Positions 21,201 through 29,934 of a stretch of 31,692 nucleotides of DNA are shown one piece after another. The position numbers and the translations under genes are program-made. The notes below the pieces were generated by a model that was not told the origin of the DNA, searched no databases, and saw nothing but the letters and a program-made list of their open reading frames with translations. Position 1 is the stretch's first letter, and each line of letters starts with the position of its first letter. Origin of the DNA: a virus; IMG/VR virus record IMGVR_UViG_3300006052_000022, positions 1 to 31,692 of that record; one strand, written 5' to 3'.

Positions 21201-23500
21201 TAGCCCTTGGCCCCTTTGGGCAGCGTACCGTAGACTTGCTTGAGGTACTGAAGCCGGTTGACGACGTGCCCTCGCTCCCACTCCGCGCGCACCCTCTCTT
21301 CGGCAGAGGCGAAGGCAGACCTCAGAGCGGCGTCGGCTTCCTTGGTGCCAGCCTTGATGCCTTGGTTGGTCTTGCGGATGCCCTCCAGCGCCGTGTCGAG
21401 ACCCTGCTGGGCGACCTGCTCTGCGCGACCCAGCGCGTTGACCGCTCGCTGGTGAAGCTGGATGACCTTCTGCGCAGCCTGCTTGGCTGCTTCAAGGAAC
21501 TTGTTACCCCCAGACTCGATCTCCCCCACAGACATCCCACGAACCACTTCCTCCGCGTGCATGCGAAGGGCCTTCAGGGCGGGGGCCTTGACCACCGCAG
21601 TAGGCAGCCGGGAGAAGTCCACCTTGTCGGTGGGGGGAATACCGATCCGCTGGTTGGGGGTATCCCCACCCTGAGCAGGCCCCTTACTGGCGGTGTCGGG
21701 TGGTGTAGCGCGTGTCTCGAACACCTGCCGTTGCTCGGGCGTAAGAAGCCACACCGGAGGGGCACTGATCATCTCACCCTTCGCGTTGGGCAGGCCCTCT
21801 TGCTCATTGTAAAGGGCTTCCGCGAGGTCTTTCTCAATCCACTTTCCTTTGTTGGGGGCCAGAGTAGCGCCGTACTGGCGGAAGGCCACCCCGTCGCGCA
21901 GATCACTGTGGTAATCCTTCAGGTCCGCGAGATAGTTGGGGAGGGGCATCTCCAACGATCCGCCCAGCGCCTCGGCATCTCGCAGCGCGCCATCTCTGCC
22001 GGTAAGGTGGGCAGCGACCTCGTGGGGGTCCTGCCCCGCCTTCTGCATGACCTGCTTGAAACGCTCTGTATTGATCCACACCTTGTTCTGTGTCTGGACC
22101 CCGGCGATGGCGGCGTCGATTGGTTCTAGCGAACCACCAGATTCCTGAATCGCTCCACGCGCTATGTTCAACTGACGGATCATTCGCTCGTTGTCCGACA
22201 TCTTCTGCGTGAGGTCACGCAGTTCTTGGGTGGAGAGCTTGGTGCTTTGAAGGGGTCCCGTCAACATGTCGTGGTACAGCCCGTTGGCGTGTGCCTCCCA
22301 CAGCTTTCCGGCAAGCCCGATGGACTGGAACGCCCCGAGGTAGGGCAGCATCTCCAAGGACGCCTTCTCTGCCTGAAGCCCGTCCTGTGCAAGCTCTGAG
22401 GGGTCCACCTCGCGCCCCTCCTGAGCCGCCTTGCTGTAACGCAGCGCGGAAAGCTGAGCCCACATCATGGCGGTGTTGGCGAGGTGAGCGGTCGCCACGT
22501 CCTGCCCATAGTCGAGCAGCGCCTTGGCGTAAGCGGGCTTCAACGCGATCTTACCCGCCCCGGCTGCGACAGCCTTGGGGATGTTCTTGATGGCCTCGAA
22601 AGGGAGTAGGGTGTTTTGTAGCGCCTCCCCCATGAAGTGAGCTGCCGTGCCCGCGACCAAGCCGCCCGTGGTGGCGTGGAAGGCGTCCGCTCCTTGAGCG
22701 CGCAAGTCTCCGATGGTCTGAAGCGTGAAGTACACCGGCCCGGCGTAGGGAACGAGGAGAGGCGCGGCCTCCACGCCAAAGCGCAGAGCCTTCTGCGGGA
22801 TCTGCCAGCTTTGGGCCTCAGCAGGGGTCTGCGGGGATTCAGCGAGATCTTTGTAGTAAGCCATCCGCTGCTTGGCCTGCTCAAGGCCCAGCTTGTCCTG
22901 CGCCGTTGGAGGCTCGAACGAAGCGCCCTGCTCCTTGTCGAACTCGCTGGGACCAGCCTCCTGCGCAGCAATAAGCCGCTCCATGCCGATGACCTTCAAG
23001 CCCTCCCAAGCGGCCCGCATGTTGAGGAGGACCCGTGAAGTGAGCGAGTTGAGCACGGTGGGGTACGTCTGCACCTCGGGGTGCCCGCCTCGCCAGTCGA
23101 ACCGCGTGCTGCCCCCCACCAACGGCCTACCAGTGATCCAGCGCTCGACGAATCCTAGGTTCTGCGCTTCCGGTTCGACAGCAGCGGCGTTCCTAGGATC
23201 TTCGCCTGCATAGCTATGCAGCACCGGGTGGCTTGCCAGCACGTCGAAGAACTCCTCGTGGGAAGTCTTTGGCTGGGCCACGCTCTTAGCTACGAGCGAA
23301 GCATGAATCACGTCCCCAATAGGATCTTCCTCGCTGGCTGGGCGGCTGGCAGGGCCAGTGAGGAGAGCGAAGGGTCTCTGCGGCTCTGGTTCTTCTGGTT
23401 CAGACGCAGAAGAAAGCTCCGCGTTGGTGGGGGGAGGTCTCCACGGCTTGGCGCTGGCAAGCTCCTCTTCGGAGGGAGGTGGCCGAGAGATCTCAGACAT
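18296..23500 (-). CDS. Giant internal virion/DNA-ejection protein
   Basis: A 1734-residue protein, the largest in the window, placed where T7 has gp16 (after the gp13/14/15-like genes, before the fibre). The first 60 residues are Pro/Glu-rich and disordered. Hydrophobic stretches lie near 230-330. Residues about 640-920 hold long Ala/Glu/Lys helices and coiled coils. The C-terminal 650 residues are a large mixed domain containing W-Y-D-K-G-Q-A-L, V-A-L-T-R-D-I-S-R-G-D and F-F-L-V-K-N-F-E. I found no lytic transglycosylase motif and no polymerase motif. It is expected to be packed in the head and ejected to form the channel. ATG 23500 overlaps the preceding stop. The TTG at 23512 is a less likely start. 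Confidence 0.75.
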   Translation of the reverse strand: MSEISRPPPSEEELASAKPWRPPPTNAELSSASEPEEPEPQRPFALLTGPASRPASEEDPIGDVIHASLVAKSVAQPKTSHEEFFDVLASHPVLHSYAGEDPRNAAAVEPEAQNLGFVERWITGRPLVGGSTRFDWRGGHPEVQTYPTVLNSLTSRVLLNMRAAWEGLKVIGMERLIAAQEAGPSEFDKEQGASFEPPTAQDKLGLEQAKQRMAYYKDLAESPQTPAEAQSWQIPQKALRFGVEAAPLLVPYAGPVYFTLQTIGDLRAQGADAFHATTGGLVAGTAAHFMGEALQNTLLPFEAIKNIPKAVAAGAGKIALKPAYAKALLDYGQDVATAHLANTAMMWAQLSALRYSKAAQEGREVDPSELAQDGLQAEKASLEMLPYLGAFQSIGLAGKLWEAHANGLYHDMLTGPLQSTKLSTQELRDLTQKMSDNERMIRQLNIARGAIQESGGSLEPIDAAIAGVQTQNKVWINTERFKQVMQKAGQDPHEVAAHLTGRDGALRDAEALGGSLEMPLPNYLADLKDYHSDLRDGVAFRQYGATLAPNKGKWIEKDLAEALYNEQEGLPNAKGEMISAPPVWLLTPEQRQVFETRATPPDTASKGPAQGGDTPNQRIGIPPTDKVDFSRLPTAVVKAPALKALRMHAEEVVRGMSVGEIESGGNKFLEAAKQAAQKVIQLHQRAVNALGRAEQVAQQGLDTALEGIRKTNQGIKAGTKEADAALRSAFASAEERVRAEWERGHVVNRLQYLKQVYGTLPKGAKGYAEARSAIKEQITAERDRLQEVANKQKDPVVSAATGLYNVPQPPAPGGLPPSERNLAYEDARSIAAAHAKDASRHLQISKRLMTQRKLQAENAFEGAQDKSVRATEHTVKAGEALTEAQGWMDKRDLAYAVQREVEQQRAAIAKNRAYLTSAASEAARLQAYRSKPSHPEIGWGHDLILQSIGLTEPKSPVSDFSTVVQRLIDKGVKLEFDADKISELVQGKKEIADLKPDELTNVVRAMKQLAHIGQEFSQTYIEGAMRDRGSVIAGDIGPSVAKGAPPPKGGWGAALRELLGSEKREAQSSNFHTLLNPLGKWGREQALRWLTVRRNEDLQLVKVNDLFSLSKDTIKLGDQDVPHPQWMPDDARKIYGDALKRRDVWSTAMLAGSEEGLGALTRSWRATPEQIHAWLNEVLDRPEDWNIVKAHWQESKNFGDLEAAADSNRAGTPMEMKVPRKYVTPFGEVEGGYAPVRWYDKGQALPAAEALADPKRGVYAFTDVAHGFTKTQQEGVTGIIDPSFDRLKAHYVALTRDISRGDFVRDQARMLNDPRFRSTVGDKLGADYLKALDAWHNTLASGMLQNVTPRWFQDSLLAKARGVAARAVFQFNVKVLGGLGSHLPWAKSALGDMIDISAGMGKALDPEARRFAMDNSRVVPYRSDRVYQKLNESEAAILRDEPNRFERALRKPNQAMWHGADMTLTQIVWHGLHEVALRKGMLPKEALDHADLWTDRLMPAIDIYGKSLRATDPVLGTFFLVKNFESTVWNVKAMREWDSRAGLDQTAGGSPNLYAWKLGMAGALGLGHAVFYGHGRNEWEQKHGAVGWGAFAGRSLLGGLSYGNLFTHMAAQNLGQLYSGRLSDVSMFDTPEHEQISQFTRDLGKVVRAAEGRGQMTPALFAGMRAATRLLGGPTSVVKMVDGMVKVVRYSTGDNTFNSPAPVTPIGAFGKIYFGDVDKWESNLASEFDSLWRH

Positions 23501-24627
23501 CAGTCCAACCAACCCTTCGCGGTGTTATCCCACCTGTGTCCGTTGATGACGCGAACATCGTGCTGACTCACGTCGTCCTTCGCCTTTTCGATGTCGAGAT
23601 CTATCTGCCGCTTGTGCGGGAAGTAGGTATGGGGCACATCTTGGAACTCCTGCTTGAAGATGGTGTCGAGCTTTGCAGGATCTCGGTCCTTCAACTCACC
23701 CCGCTTCACAGCGTCGGAAACAGCCTTGACGAGGTAGGAGTAGTAGGGGCTGGCTCGAACGTCTTTGGGGTCCAGCTTCAATGGGTTGCCAGTCAACTGC
23801 TTGGTGACGGCCCCATCAATCCACGAAAGGTTGTCCTGCTTGTGCTGCCCCTGAAGCTGCTTCAAGATCTCAGGCACTCGGCGCAGGTCAGTGAAGTGGT
23901 ACAAGGGCTCCCCGTCGTCCCCCACCTTGGACAGCCTGTCGAACATGGTGGTAGGTGTCAGGGTTGCGAACTTGGCAGGGTCCTTATTAGCCAGAGCGGT
24001 GAGGTCTCCGATCAAGCGAGTCTCCGACTGCTTCTGAAGCCCCGCAGCATCCTTTCGCTGCACGTCCGCAGCCACACGGTTGAAGGTGCGCAGGTAGCCG
24101 GGGGCAGTGCGGCGAAGCATCTCATAGTCATTGGGATCCACCCGCGACATATCAAAATACCCCCGCCCAAGAGGCCCAGTCTGATCTTCAGCCTGTGCCT
24201 GCACCTTGTTCGCCATCTGCGTAGCAACGGCATTCATCGCCGCCTCGTCCACCTTCTGCCGCTTGCCGACGCGCTCGTCGATAAGATCAAAATCGGGGTC
24301 GTCAGCGTACTTCCGCTTGCGTTCTGCGAGCATCACAGGGTCGGGAATGCCGTGCGGGTCCTTCTGCCCAAGCGCGTTGACCGTAGGTACCCCCGCATAA
24401 ATATCCTGCACGATGGACTTCACACGAAGGGTCTTCAAGGTTTTGTTGGCGGCGGCAAGAGTAGAGGGATCGAGGTAATCCCCAAATCGTTTCAGAGCAC
24501 CCTGAAGCTGCTCGCTGATGGGAGCCTTAGCAAGAACATCCCCCGGCATCTCGGATGTATCCTTGACCTGCCATTGATCGTCAGAAGGTGCCAACCCCGG
24601 CATCTCGGGGCGAGAGTACGTCGGCAT
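23500..24627 (-). CDS. Putative internal virion protein
   Basis: A 375-residue, helical, charged protein between two putative ejection proteins. It has a Pro-rich N-terminus, several Lys/Asp-rich helices (L-A-E-R-K-R-K-Y-A-D-D-P-D-F-D) and ends with V-I-N-G-H-R-W-D-N-T-A-K-G-W, similar in style to C-termini of phage internal proteins. Start and stop overlap neighbours (TAATG upstream, ATGA downstream). Position is equivalent to T7 gp15. I do not see a catalytic motif. Confidence 0.65.
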   Translation of the reverse strand: MPTYSRPEMPGLAPSDDQWQVKDTSEMPGDVLAKAPISEQLQGALKRFGDYLDPSTLAAANKTLKTLRVKSIVQDIYAGVPTVNALGQKDPHGIPDPVMLAERKRKYADDPDFDLIDERVGKRQKVDEAAMNAVATQMANKVQAQAEDQTGPLGRGYFDMSRVDPNDYEMLRRTAPGYLRTFNRVAADVQRKDAAGLQKQSETRLIGDLTALANKDPAKFATLTPTTMFDRLSKVGDDGEPLYHFTDLRRVPEILKQLQGQHKQDNLSWIDGAVTKQLTGNPLKLDPKDVRASPYYSYLVKAVSDAVKRGELKDRDPAKLDTIFKQEFQDVPHTYFPHKRQIDLDIEKAKDDVSQHDVRVINGHRWDNTAKGWLD

Positions 24628-25277
24628 TACTGTGCCCCCATCTTGGAAAGAGCCTGCACGACGCCGACCGCCATCGCGGCACGATCACCTTCTGCCATGC
24701 GCTGCGCATCTTCAAGAGAGAACCCCAGCCCGTGGTACTGCTTCAGACCGAAATCGTATGCATCGTCCACCATCTTGAAAGCGTCGTCCAGCTTTCCTTG
24801 CGTCACCAACCCCGCCGCCAACCTCACGTTCGCGTGGAACACCTTCTGATACGATCCAAACTTGACTACCTTGTTCTGCTGGACGAAGTGGCTGTCCACC
24901 GACTCCTGCACCAACCGCGCCACGCGCTCAGTGGAGTCGAAGGTCAGGCGGCGGGCGTGCCTGCTGGTCAGGTTGTTGAGAATCTCCTGCTGCTTGTCGC
25001 GCAGCGCCTGCATGGTCTCCGGGTACGCCGCGATGGCATCCCCGCCGTACTTGTTCAGGTACTCAACCCGCTTGTCGAGCGCGAAGTTCTGGAAGTCGGC
25101 GGTCGCCTGATTCGCCATCGCCTCCACCGACCGCTGGTACTCCTCCGTTGCGATCTGATTGATGACCTTGCCCACCACCTCGCCGGTGAACGCGCCGGGT
25201 GGCGGGGTGGGGATGGGCGCGGCCTGCTGCTGCTGGATGTCGGCAGCGGGGGCCTCAAGCTCGGGAGTGCCAGCCAT
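24627..25277 (-). CDS. Putative internal virion protein, helical
   Basis: A 216-residue protein. The N-terminal 30 residues are Gln/Pro/Ala-rich (Q-Q-Q-Q-A-A-P-I-P-T-P-P-P-G), the remainder alpha-helical (L-N-K-Y-G-G-D-A-I-A-A-Y-P-E-T and K-Q-Q-E-I-L-N-N-L-T-S-R-H-A). It could be the N-terminal part of what is a single gp15-like protein in T7, here split into two genes (with the 375-residue protein). The TAA stop overlaps the next ATG by one base. This split is inference. Confidence 0.65.
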   Translation of the reverse strand: MAGTPELEAPAADIQQQQAAPIPTPPPGAFTGEVVGKVINQIATEEYQRSVEAMANQATADFQNFALDKRVEYLNKYGGDAIAAYPETMQALRDKQQEILNNLTSRHARRLTFDSTERVARLVQESVDSHFVQQNKVVKFGSYQKVFHANVRLAAGLVTQGKLDDAFKMVDDAYDFGLKQYHGLGFSLEDAQRMAEGDRAAMAVGVVQALSKMGAQ

Positions 25278-25810
25278 CAGGAGTCATACCCTTCCCCGGC
25301 GACGCTGCCGCCGTTGTCCGCAAAGGGCTGAGATCCCCCACCGTGGGGCAGGTTGATGTCCGTCGCTGCCCCGCCGATGCCCCCGAGAAAGGTCCCGATG
25401 AACTCGTTCTTCGCCTGCGCCTCCGCGTAAGCCCCCTCTTGGTAGAACCCCTGCGCCCGGGTCTTGAGACTGTAGGCCGTCAGCGCGGCGTCCACTTGGA
25501 TCGCGCGGCGTGTCACATCCAGCACGGCCTCGGACGCGCGTTGGGTCTGCTGGCCCCCGCCCACGTTCACGTCAGCGCCGGACCCGCTCCCCATGACCCG
25601 CTGCTCTGCCAGCACAGCATCGCCGTGCATGGTGGCGCGGAGGTCTTCAAAGGCCCCTCGCTGGAGCGCCTGCCCGGCTGCGGCGTTGGCGTTCTCGGCG
25701 TTCATGCCGTCGATGGTCTTGGTGTACTGGCCCCGCTGCAAGGCAGCGTTGGCCTGCATGATCGTTCCGAAACCCCGCGCCCCCAGCGCGACCATCGAGG
25801 CGTCACACAT
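25277..25810 (-). CDS. gp14-like internal virion protein
   Basis: A 177-residue Ala/Gln-rich protein. It shows the features of small podoviral core proteins such as T7 gp14: an N-terminal hydrophobic patch (V-A-L-G-A-R-G-F-G), long Ala-rich helices, a central flexible G-S-G-S-G-A-D-V-N-V-G-G-G, then helices (A-L-T-A-Y-S-L-K-T-R-A-Q-G-F). ATG follows GAGGAGG and overlaps the previous stop by 8 bases. It probably enters the outer membrane during DNA ejection. Family assignment rests on layout rather than on a strong motif. Confidence 0.65.
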   Translation of the reverse strand: MCDASMVALGARGFGTIMQANAALQRGQYTKTIDGMNAENANAAAGQALQRGAFEDLRATMHGDAVLAEQRVMGSGSGADVNVGGGQQTQRASEAVLDVTRRAIQVDAALTAYSLKTRAQGFYQEGAYAEAQAKNEFIGTFLGGIGGAATDINLPHGGGSQPFADNGGSVAGEGYDS

Positions 25811-26312
25811 GGAGAATCACCTCCTCGGTCTTCAGCGAGGCGGCGCAGAACAGGTCGCCGCGCTTGCCCCACTTCTGCGGGGGTTCCAGCTTGAAACCAA
25901 GCCTCTCGATCCAATGCAGGGCCTCGGTGTACTGCCCGTGGACCATCTGGAGCAGCAGCGGGTACTTCCCGCGCCAGTGCTCGACCACCCGCTTGCTGCA
26001 CCGCCAGAAGGTCAGCGCGTGCCGCTCGATGGCCGGGCTGCCGAACAGCCATGGGACCTGATACGCGACGCCCTGATTGGATGTGGGCACCACCCCGAAT
26101 ACGCACAGGAGATCTGTCCCTGCATAGGCTGCCCATGCCTCGGCGGACCGGTTGATGTTCGCCCGGATGCACGCCTCGGGGCGCGTCCAACCCCCGGAGG
26201 CAAGAATCTCCTCACGGTCCTTGGCCCTCATGACGCGACCAAGTTCTCGCGCGTGGAGCTTGCTGGCCGGGACGAGCCGGACACCCGCTGCGCTAAGATC
26301 AAGTTCCGCCAA
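25803..26312 (-). CDS. gp13-like protein (T7 internal protein A type)
   Basis: A 169-residue protein resembling T7 gp13 and its GNAT-like relatives: A-R-E-L-G-R-V-M-R-A-K-D-R near the start, A-Y-A-G-T-D-L-L-C-V-F-G-V in the middle, and H-W-I-E-R-L-G-F-K-L-E near the end. No ATG or GTG fits. TTG at 26312, with AGGGAG about 8 bases before it, is the best start and overlaps the tail tube B gene by 14 bases. The longer open frame is Ser/Arg-rich shadow of that gene. gp13 assists assembly of the ejection apparatus in T7. Confidence 0.7.
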   Translation of the reverse strand: MAELDLSAAGVRLVPASKLHARELGRVMRAKDREEILASGGWTRPEACIRANINRSAEAWAAYAGTDLLCVFGVVPTSNQGVAYQVPWLFGSPAIERHALTFWRCSKRVVEHWRGKYPLLLQMVHGQYTEALHWIERLGFKLEPPQKWGKRGDLFCAASLKTEEVILHV

Positions 26313-29091
26313 GGTCCATCTCCCTGAGAAGCGCCGTGATGGTCGCGGGCAGTGGTTGGAAGTGCCGGATGGCGACGAGCCCCTGCTTGTTCTCGTCACC
26401 GGTGATGTTGATCTCGAAGTAACCGCTCTGCGGCTGGATGACCCCGTAGGCGTCCGCGACCTGCCGCTGATCCCACTGCGTGAGGCGGGTGAAATCCGGC
26501 CCCGCCCACAGGTCGCGGGTGAAGGCGCACTCAAACCCAAGGCGCATGACGTTCTTGAACCGGTTACGGATCTCGGCGCTGGGGTGGAAGGCGTCCAGTT
26601 GCTCCATGTCGGCGTTGTACGACAGACCAGCAGCAATCACAAGCCCCGCCACAGGCAGGTCGAGGGTGGCGGCTCCAGCCCCGCCCCACTGCACCGGCAC
26701 CGCCACGTCCCCGTCCACCAGCGCCAGCACCCCACGCGCCCCGTTGGCGTCGAGGGAGTCCATCGGGGAGCCCGCAAGCTGGGCGACTTGGATGGTGCTC
26801 TTGGCGAGGCCCCACACCGACTGCTGGGCTCCATGCCCTGCGGCCCACGCATAGAGTTGTGCCACCGTGCAAGCGGTCAGAAGCTGCGCCGTGACAACCG
26901 TCGCAGAAGTGTACCCGGTGATGGTCGCCTTGAAGGCCCCAAGCCCCAGCGTGTTCTCCGGGTCGAACACGAAGACGCTGCCATACACCGGGTCAGCGTC
27001 GGCGGCGACGAATGGCCCCGCCCCGCCAACCGAGATAGTGATCTGACTCCCGATGGCGAAGTCCGCGACATTGGTCGAGCCGGGGTGCGCCACGGAGTCC
27101 ATACCAGCGCTGATTCCAGCAAAGTGGATCTTGTCGTTGTGACCGTCATACAGGCTGGCGCAGTCTAGGTACAGCCCGTAACGCACATCCTTCACACCCG
27201 TCAGGTAAGGCGATGCCGGGCAGACCGGGCTGCTCATGCGCTCGATGGACCGCTGGTAGACTCCATTCACCAAGCGCTTCACGATCACATAGACGGCGTC
27301 CTCCGGGGGCTCGGGGACCACGCACACGTCCTCGATGATGTCGGAGCCGAGGCCGGTGGTGTGGGGAGCCCACGCGCAGATGCCCTCCGCAAGCTGCTGG
27401 CCGAAGCTGGGAGGGGCGTGCTGGTAGGTCAGCGAGAGCAACGCGCCGTCGTTGCGCACGGCCCACGTCACCGGGTATGGCGCGCTCTGGAATGCCCACG
27501 CTGACAAGAGGTAGTTGTCGAAGAGGTGCCGGGCGAGGACGGTTAGATCTTGCCCGTCCCAAATGTCGGCGTAGAGCCCGTAAAGCGGGTAGAAGTCCCG
27601 TACCTGATTGCTCTTGGCTGTGCTGAACAGCAGTCCCGTGCCGATGATGATCGGATTGAGCCAGTTGGAGCCCCACTTGCTTTGCCGCTTGGGATCCACG
27701 CTGTTGCGCGCCACCGGGCCTCCGGTAAGCCCTGCGATGGTCCACTCCCCCTGCCCAGTGAGGATGATGCCGCGCTTCATGGCGGCGATGCTGCGGACCT
27801 GCTCCATGACCTCGGAGGAGAGCAGCACGTCGAATGCGTCGGTGTCCGCACCGGGCAGGAACTTGGTGTCCCAGTTGTAGAGATCTCCCACCCGCGAGAA
27901 GTGCAGCATGTGAGGTACCATGAGCGAAGCAGCGAACACACGGCGCTGGTCCAGATACCCGACCACGCTGGGGTAGCTGTCAACCCCATTCACCAAGAAG
28001 GGGTCCGTGCCTGCCGGGGGTTGCATGGTGAGGTCTGGCGCACGCCCGTCGTCGAAGTAGATTAGACCCGCGTAGGTGGGGTACACCACCAACTGCGCCG
28101 TGGTGGCATTAGATACGAGGCCCCAAGTACCTCCCGTGCTACGGTAGATCTTGAAGTACAGAAGGGTGTACCCAGCCCACAACACGAGAGACAACGCACT
28201 CAGATCCAGCGGTTGGCGGCGCTCGCTGGAGAGCGCGGTGGATTTCTGGAGCGACAGGCTCAGGCCACTCTCGAACGTGATGCCGTTTGGATCCTGCACA
28301 ACTGCGGTGCAAGCCCAGTTGTAGACCTGCGCCGGATTGGCCGTGTCGTCCACGGCAGGCATCCAGAAGAGTGACCCCTGAATGCCGGTGTTGGAGGCGT
28401 TGAGCACCGGGGGCGATGGAGGTTGGTTGCCTTTGTTCACGTCTTGGATGCTCACCCACTCGGTATGCGTGTTGTCCGCGTTGACGTAGTACGCACGATC
28501 TCCCTTGCTGTAGGTGGCGGTGGGGCTGTACGCAGCGATGGCGTCACGAGGTGCCCCGCCGAACAGGACGGCCCCGAACGGCAGCGTCAGCGGGGTCGCG
28601 CTGATGGTCCACGGCCAGAGCGCGCCCGAGGTGTGAACCAAGTCCTGCGGGGGAACCAAGGCTCCCCCAACCTGCCCGCCGTAGGTCAGCGTGATGGTGT
28701 TGCCGATCTGCGAAAACTTGATGTAGGGCAGCATCGCCTCGGTGAATACTGTAGGAAGCTCGCGATAAGCCCCGCTACCCAAGCCTCCGACCCCAAGGTA
28801 CACCCCGTTCTGGTAGAAGCGCACGATCAGATTGCTGAACTCCAGCACCCACGTCTGACCGTCCGAGAACACGAACGGGATCAAGCGAGACTTCCCGGCT
28901 GCGTTGTTACGTGTGAGGGCGATGTACTTGAAGCCGGGTCGCCGGGTGCTGGCCCCAGCGGGGATCGGGAGCCAGTTCTTGCAGGTGCGCAGCGAGGCGT
29001 CCCACTTCGGCTGCTTCACGTCGCCCCAATTCTCAGGAGCGATCTCCCCGTTGGAGAACTTGGACTGCTTGATGGAGACGGACTGTCCCAT
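26299..29091 (-). CDS. Tail tubular protein B (gp12-like)
   Basis: A 930-residue structural protein. The start is diagnostic: Q-S-V-S-I-K-Q-S-K-F-S-N-G-E-I-A-P and N-W-L-P-I-P-A-G-A-S-T-R-R-P-G-F, followed by L-I-P-F-V-F-S-D-G-Q-T-W-V-L-E-F-S. These are the conserved N-terminal signatures of T7 gp12/stabilisation proteins, which form the nozzle of the short tail. The rest is beta-rich. It is longer than T7 gp12 (about 800 residues). ATG 29091 overlaps the stop of tail tube A by one base. Confidence 0.92.
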   Translation of the reverse strand: MGQSVSIKQSKFSNGEIAPENWGDVKQPKWDASLRTCKNWLPIPAGASTRRPGFKYIALTRNNAAGKSRLIPFVFSDGQTWVLEFSNLIVRFYQNGVYLGVGGLGSGAYRELPTVFTEAMLPYIKFSQIGNTITLTYGGQVGGALVPPQDLVHTSGALWPWTISATPLTLPFGAVLFGGAPRDAIAAYSPTATYSKGDRAYYVNADNTHTEWVSIQDVNKGNQPPSPPVLNASNTGIQGSLFWMPAVDDTANPAQVYNWACTAVVQDPNGITFESGLSLSLQKSTALSSERRQPLDLSALSLVLWAGYTLLYFKIYRSTGGTWGLVSNATTAQLVVYPTYAGLIYFDDGRAPDLTMQPPAGTDPFLVNGVDSYPSVVGYLDQRRVFAASLMVPHMLHFSRVGDLYNWDTKFLPGADTDAFDVLLSSEVMEQVRSIAAMKRGIILTGQGEWTIAGLTGGPVARNSVDPKRQSKWGSNWLNPIIIGTGLLFSTAKSNQVRDFYPLYGLYADIWDGQDLTVLARHLFDNYLLSAWAFQSAPYPVTWAVRNDGALLSLTYQHAPPSFGQQLAEGICAWAPHTTGLGSDIIEDVCVVPEPPEDAVYVIVKRLVNGVYQRSIERMSSPVCPASPYLTGVKDVRYGLYLDCASLYDGHNDKIHFAGISAGMDSVAHPGSTNVADFAIGSQITISVGGAGPFVAADADPVYGSVFVFDPENTLGLGAFKATITGYTSATVVTAQLLTACTVAQLYAWAAGHGAQQSVWGLAKSTIQVAQLAGSPMDSLDANGARGVLALVDGDVAVPVQWGGAGAATLDLPVAGLVIAAGLSYNADMEQLDAFHPSAEIRNRFKNVMRLGFECAFTRDLWAGPDFTRLTQWDQRQVADAYGVIQPQSGYFEINITGDENKQGLVAIRHFQPLPATITALLREMDLGGT

Positions 29092-29918
29092 CAGACAGCG
29101 CCCCTGCGCGCAAGCTCAAACTCACTGGCAGGCTCGGGGTCTTCCTGCACTCCGCGCATGTTGACCACGAAGGCCTCACCCAGTGTCTTCATCGCCATCT
29201 TCTCGCAGAACTCGCCCTTGGCGGTGTCGTTGCGAAGACCGAACGCGAGGCGCATGGCGAGGTGCCACGCGAACGTCTCGATGAACTTGGGGTGCATCTC
29301 GGCGGGGTTGGACACGTCCTTGACGTACCGCAGCACGGGCGCGTCGAGATCTGTCAGGATGACCTCACTGTCCGTGCCGTCGTTCGCGTTCTCGACCGCG
29401 AAGGGCTCGCGCTCTGCCGATGTGGGGGCGCGAATGACCAGAGCCACCTGATCGTCATCGTCATCGCTGTCAGTCGGAGGTACGTCGTTGACGTTGGTGG
29501 AGGGGGACTCCCATAGGTTGATGGGGTCGAGCATGTCAACGGGCGCAGGGCAGACGTATGCCCACCCGTCCCGTGTGATCTGCTTCCACCACGCAGCGGA
29601 CGCCGCGAGGTCAGGCTCGTGGTTCAGGTTCGCGGCTTGCAGGGACTGGTAGACGTTGTCGCCGAACTGCGCGTAGTCGTTCAGCGCGTAGGTGTGGGTC
29701 GCGTCGTAGGTTGACCCGGAGAGCACGGTCAGCGCGGCACGCTCGATGGTGAAGGACCAGCGGAACTCGGTGTAGAGGTTCTGGCGCATCTGATCGTAGA
29801 TGGTGTTGCAAGCCTGCGCCTCAGAGGTGGTGTCCGTGGTCAGCGAACCGAGCCTCTTGTTGATGCCCGCGTAGAGCAAGGCCATGTTGCAGATGTCTTC
29901 AGCAGAAGCGATGCCCAT
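29091..29918 (-). CDS. Tail tubular protein A (gp11-like)
   Basis: A 275-residue protein matching gp11-type tail adaptors: D-I-C-N-M-A-L-L-Y-A-G-I-N-K-R-L, then A-C-N-T-I-Y-D-Q-M-R-Q-N-L-Y-T-E-F-R-W-S-F, L-N-H-E-P-D-L-A-style linker and a C-terminal helix region. It joins the portal ring to the nozzle. ATG follows GGGAGGGG. It is longer than T7 gp11 (about 196 residues), with an Asp-rich insert (T-D-S-D-D-D-D-D). It stands directly after the terminator-like hairpin, so the tail genes may need their own promoter or read-through. Confidence 0.9.
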   Translation of the reverse strand: MGIASAEDICNMALLYAGINKRLGSLTTDTTSEAQACNTIYDQMRQNLYTEFRWSFTIERAALTVLSGSTYDATHTYALNDYAQFGDNVYQSLQAANLNHEPDLAASAAWWKQITRDGWAYVCPAPVDMLDPINLWESPSTNVNDVPPTDSDDDDDQVALVIRAPTSAEREPFAVENANDGTDSEVILTDLDAPVLRYVKDVSNPAEMHPKFIETFAWHLAMRLAFGLRNDTAKGEFCEKMAMKTLGEAFVVNMRGVQEDPEPASEFELARRGAV

Positions 29919-29934
29919 GACCCCTCCCGAAACT

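Noticed and set aside
23479-24849. 456-residue + strand open frame
   Set aside because: Antisense to two coupled virion genes. Composition is Leu/Arg/His-rich, as is usual for shadows.
26313-26636. Upstream extension of the gp13-like frame
   Set aside because: The residues are Ser/Arg/Thr-rich shadow of the tail tube B gene end.
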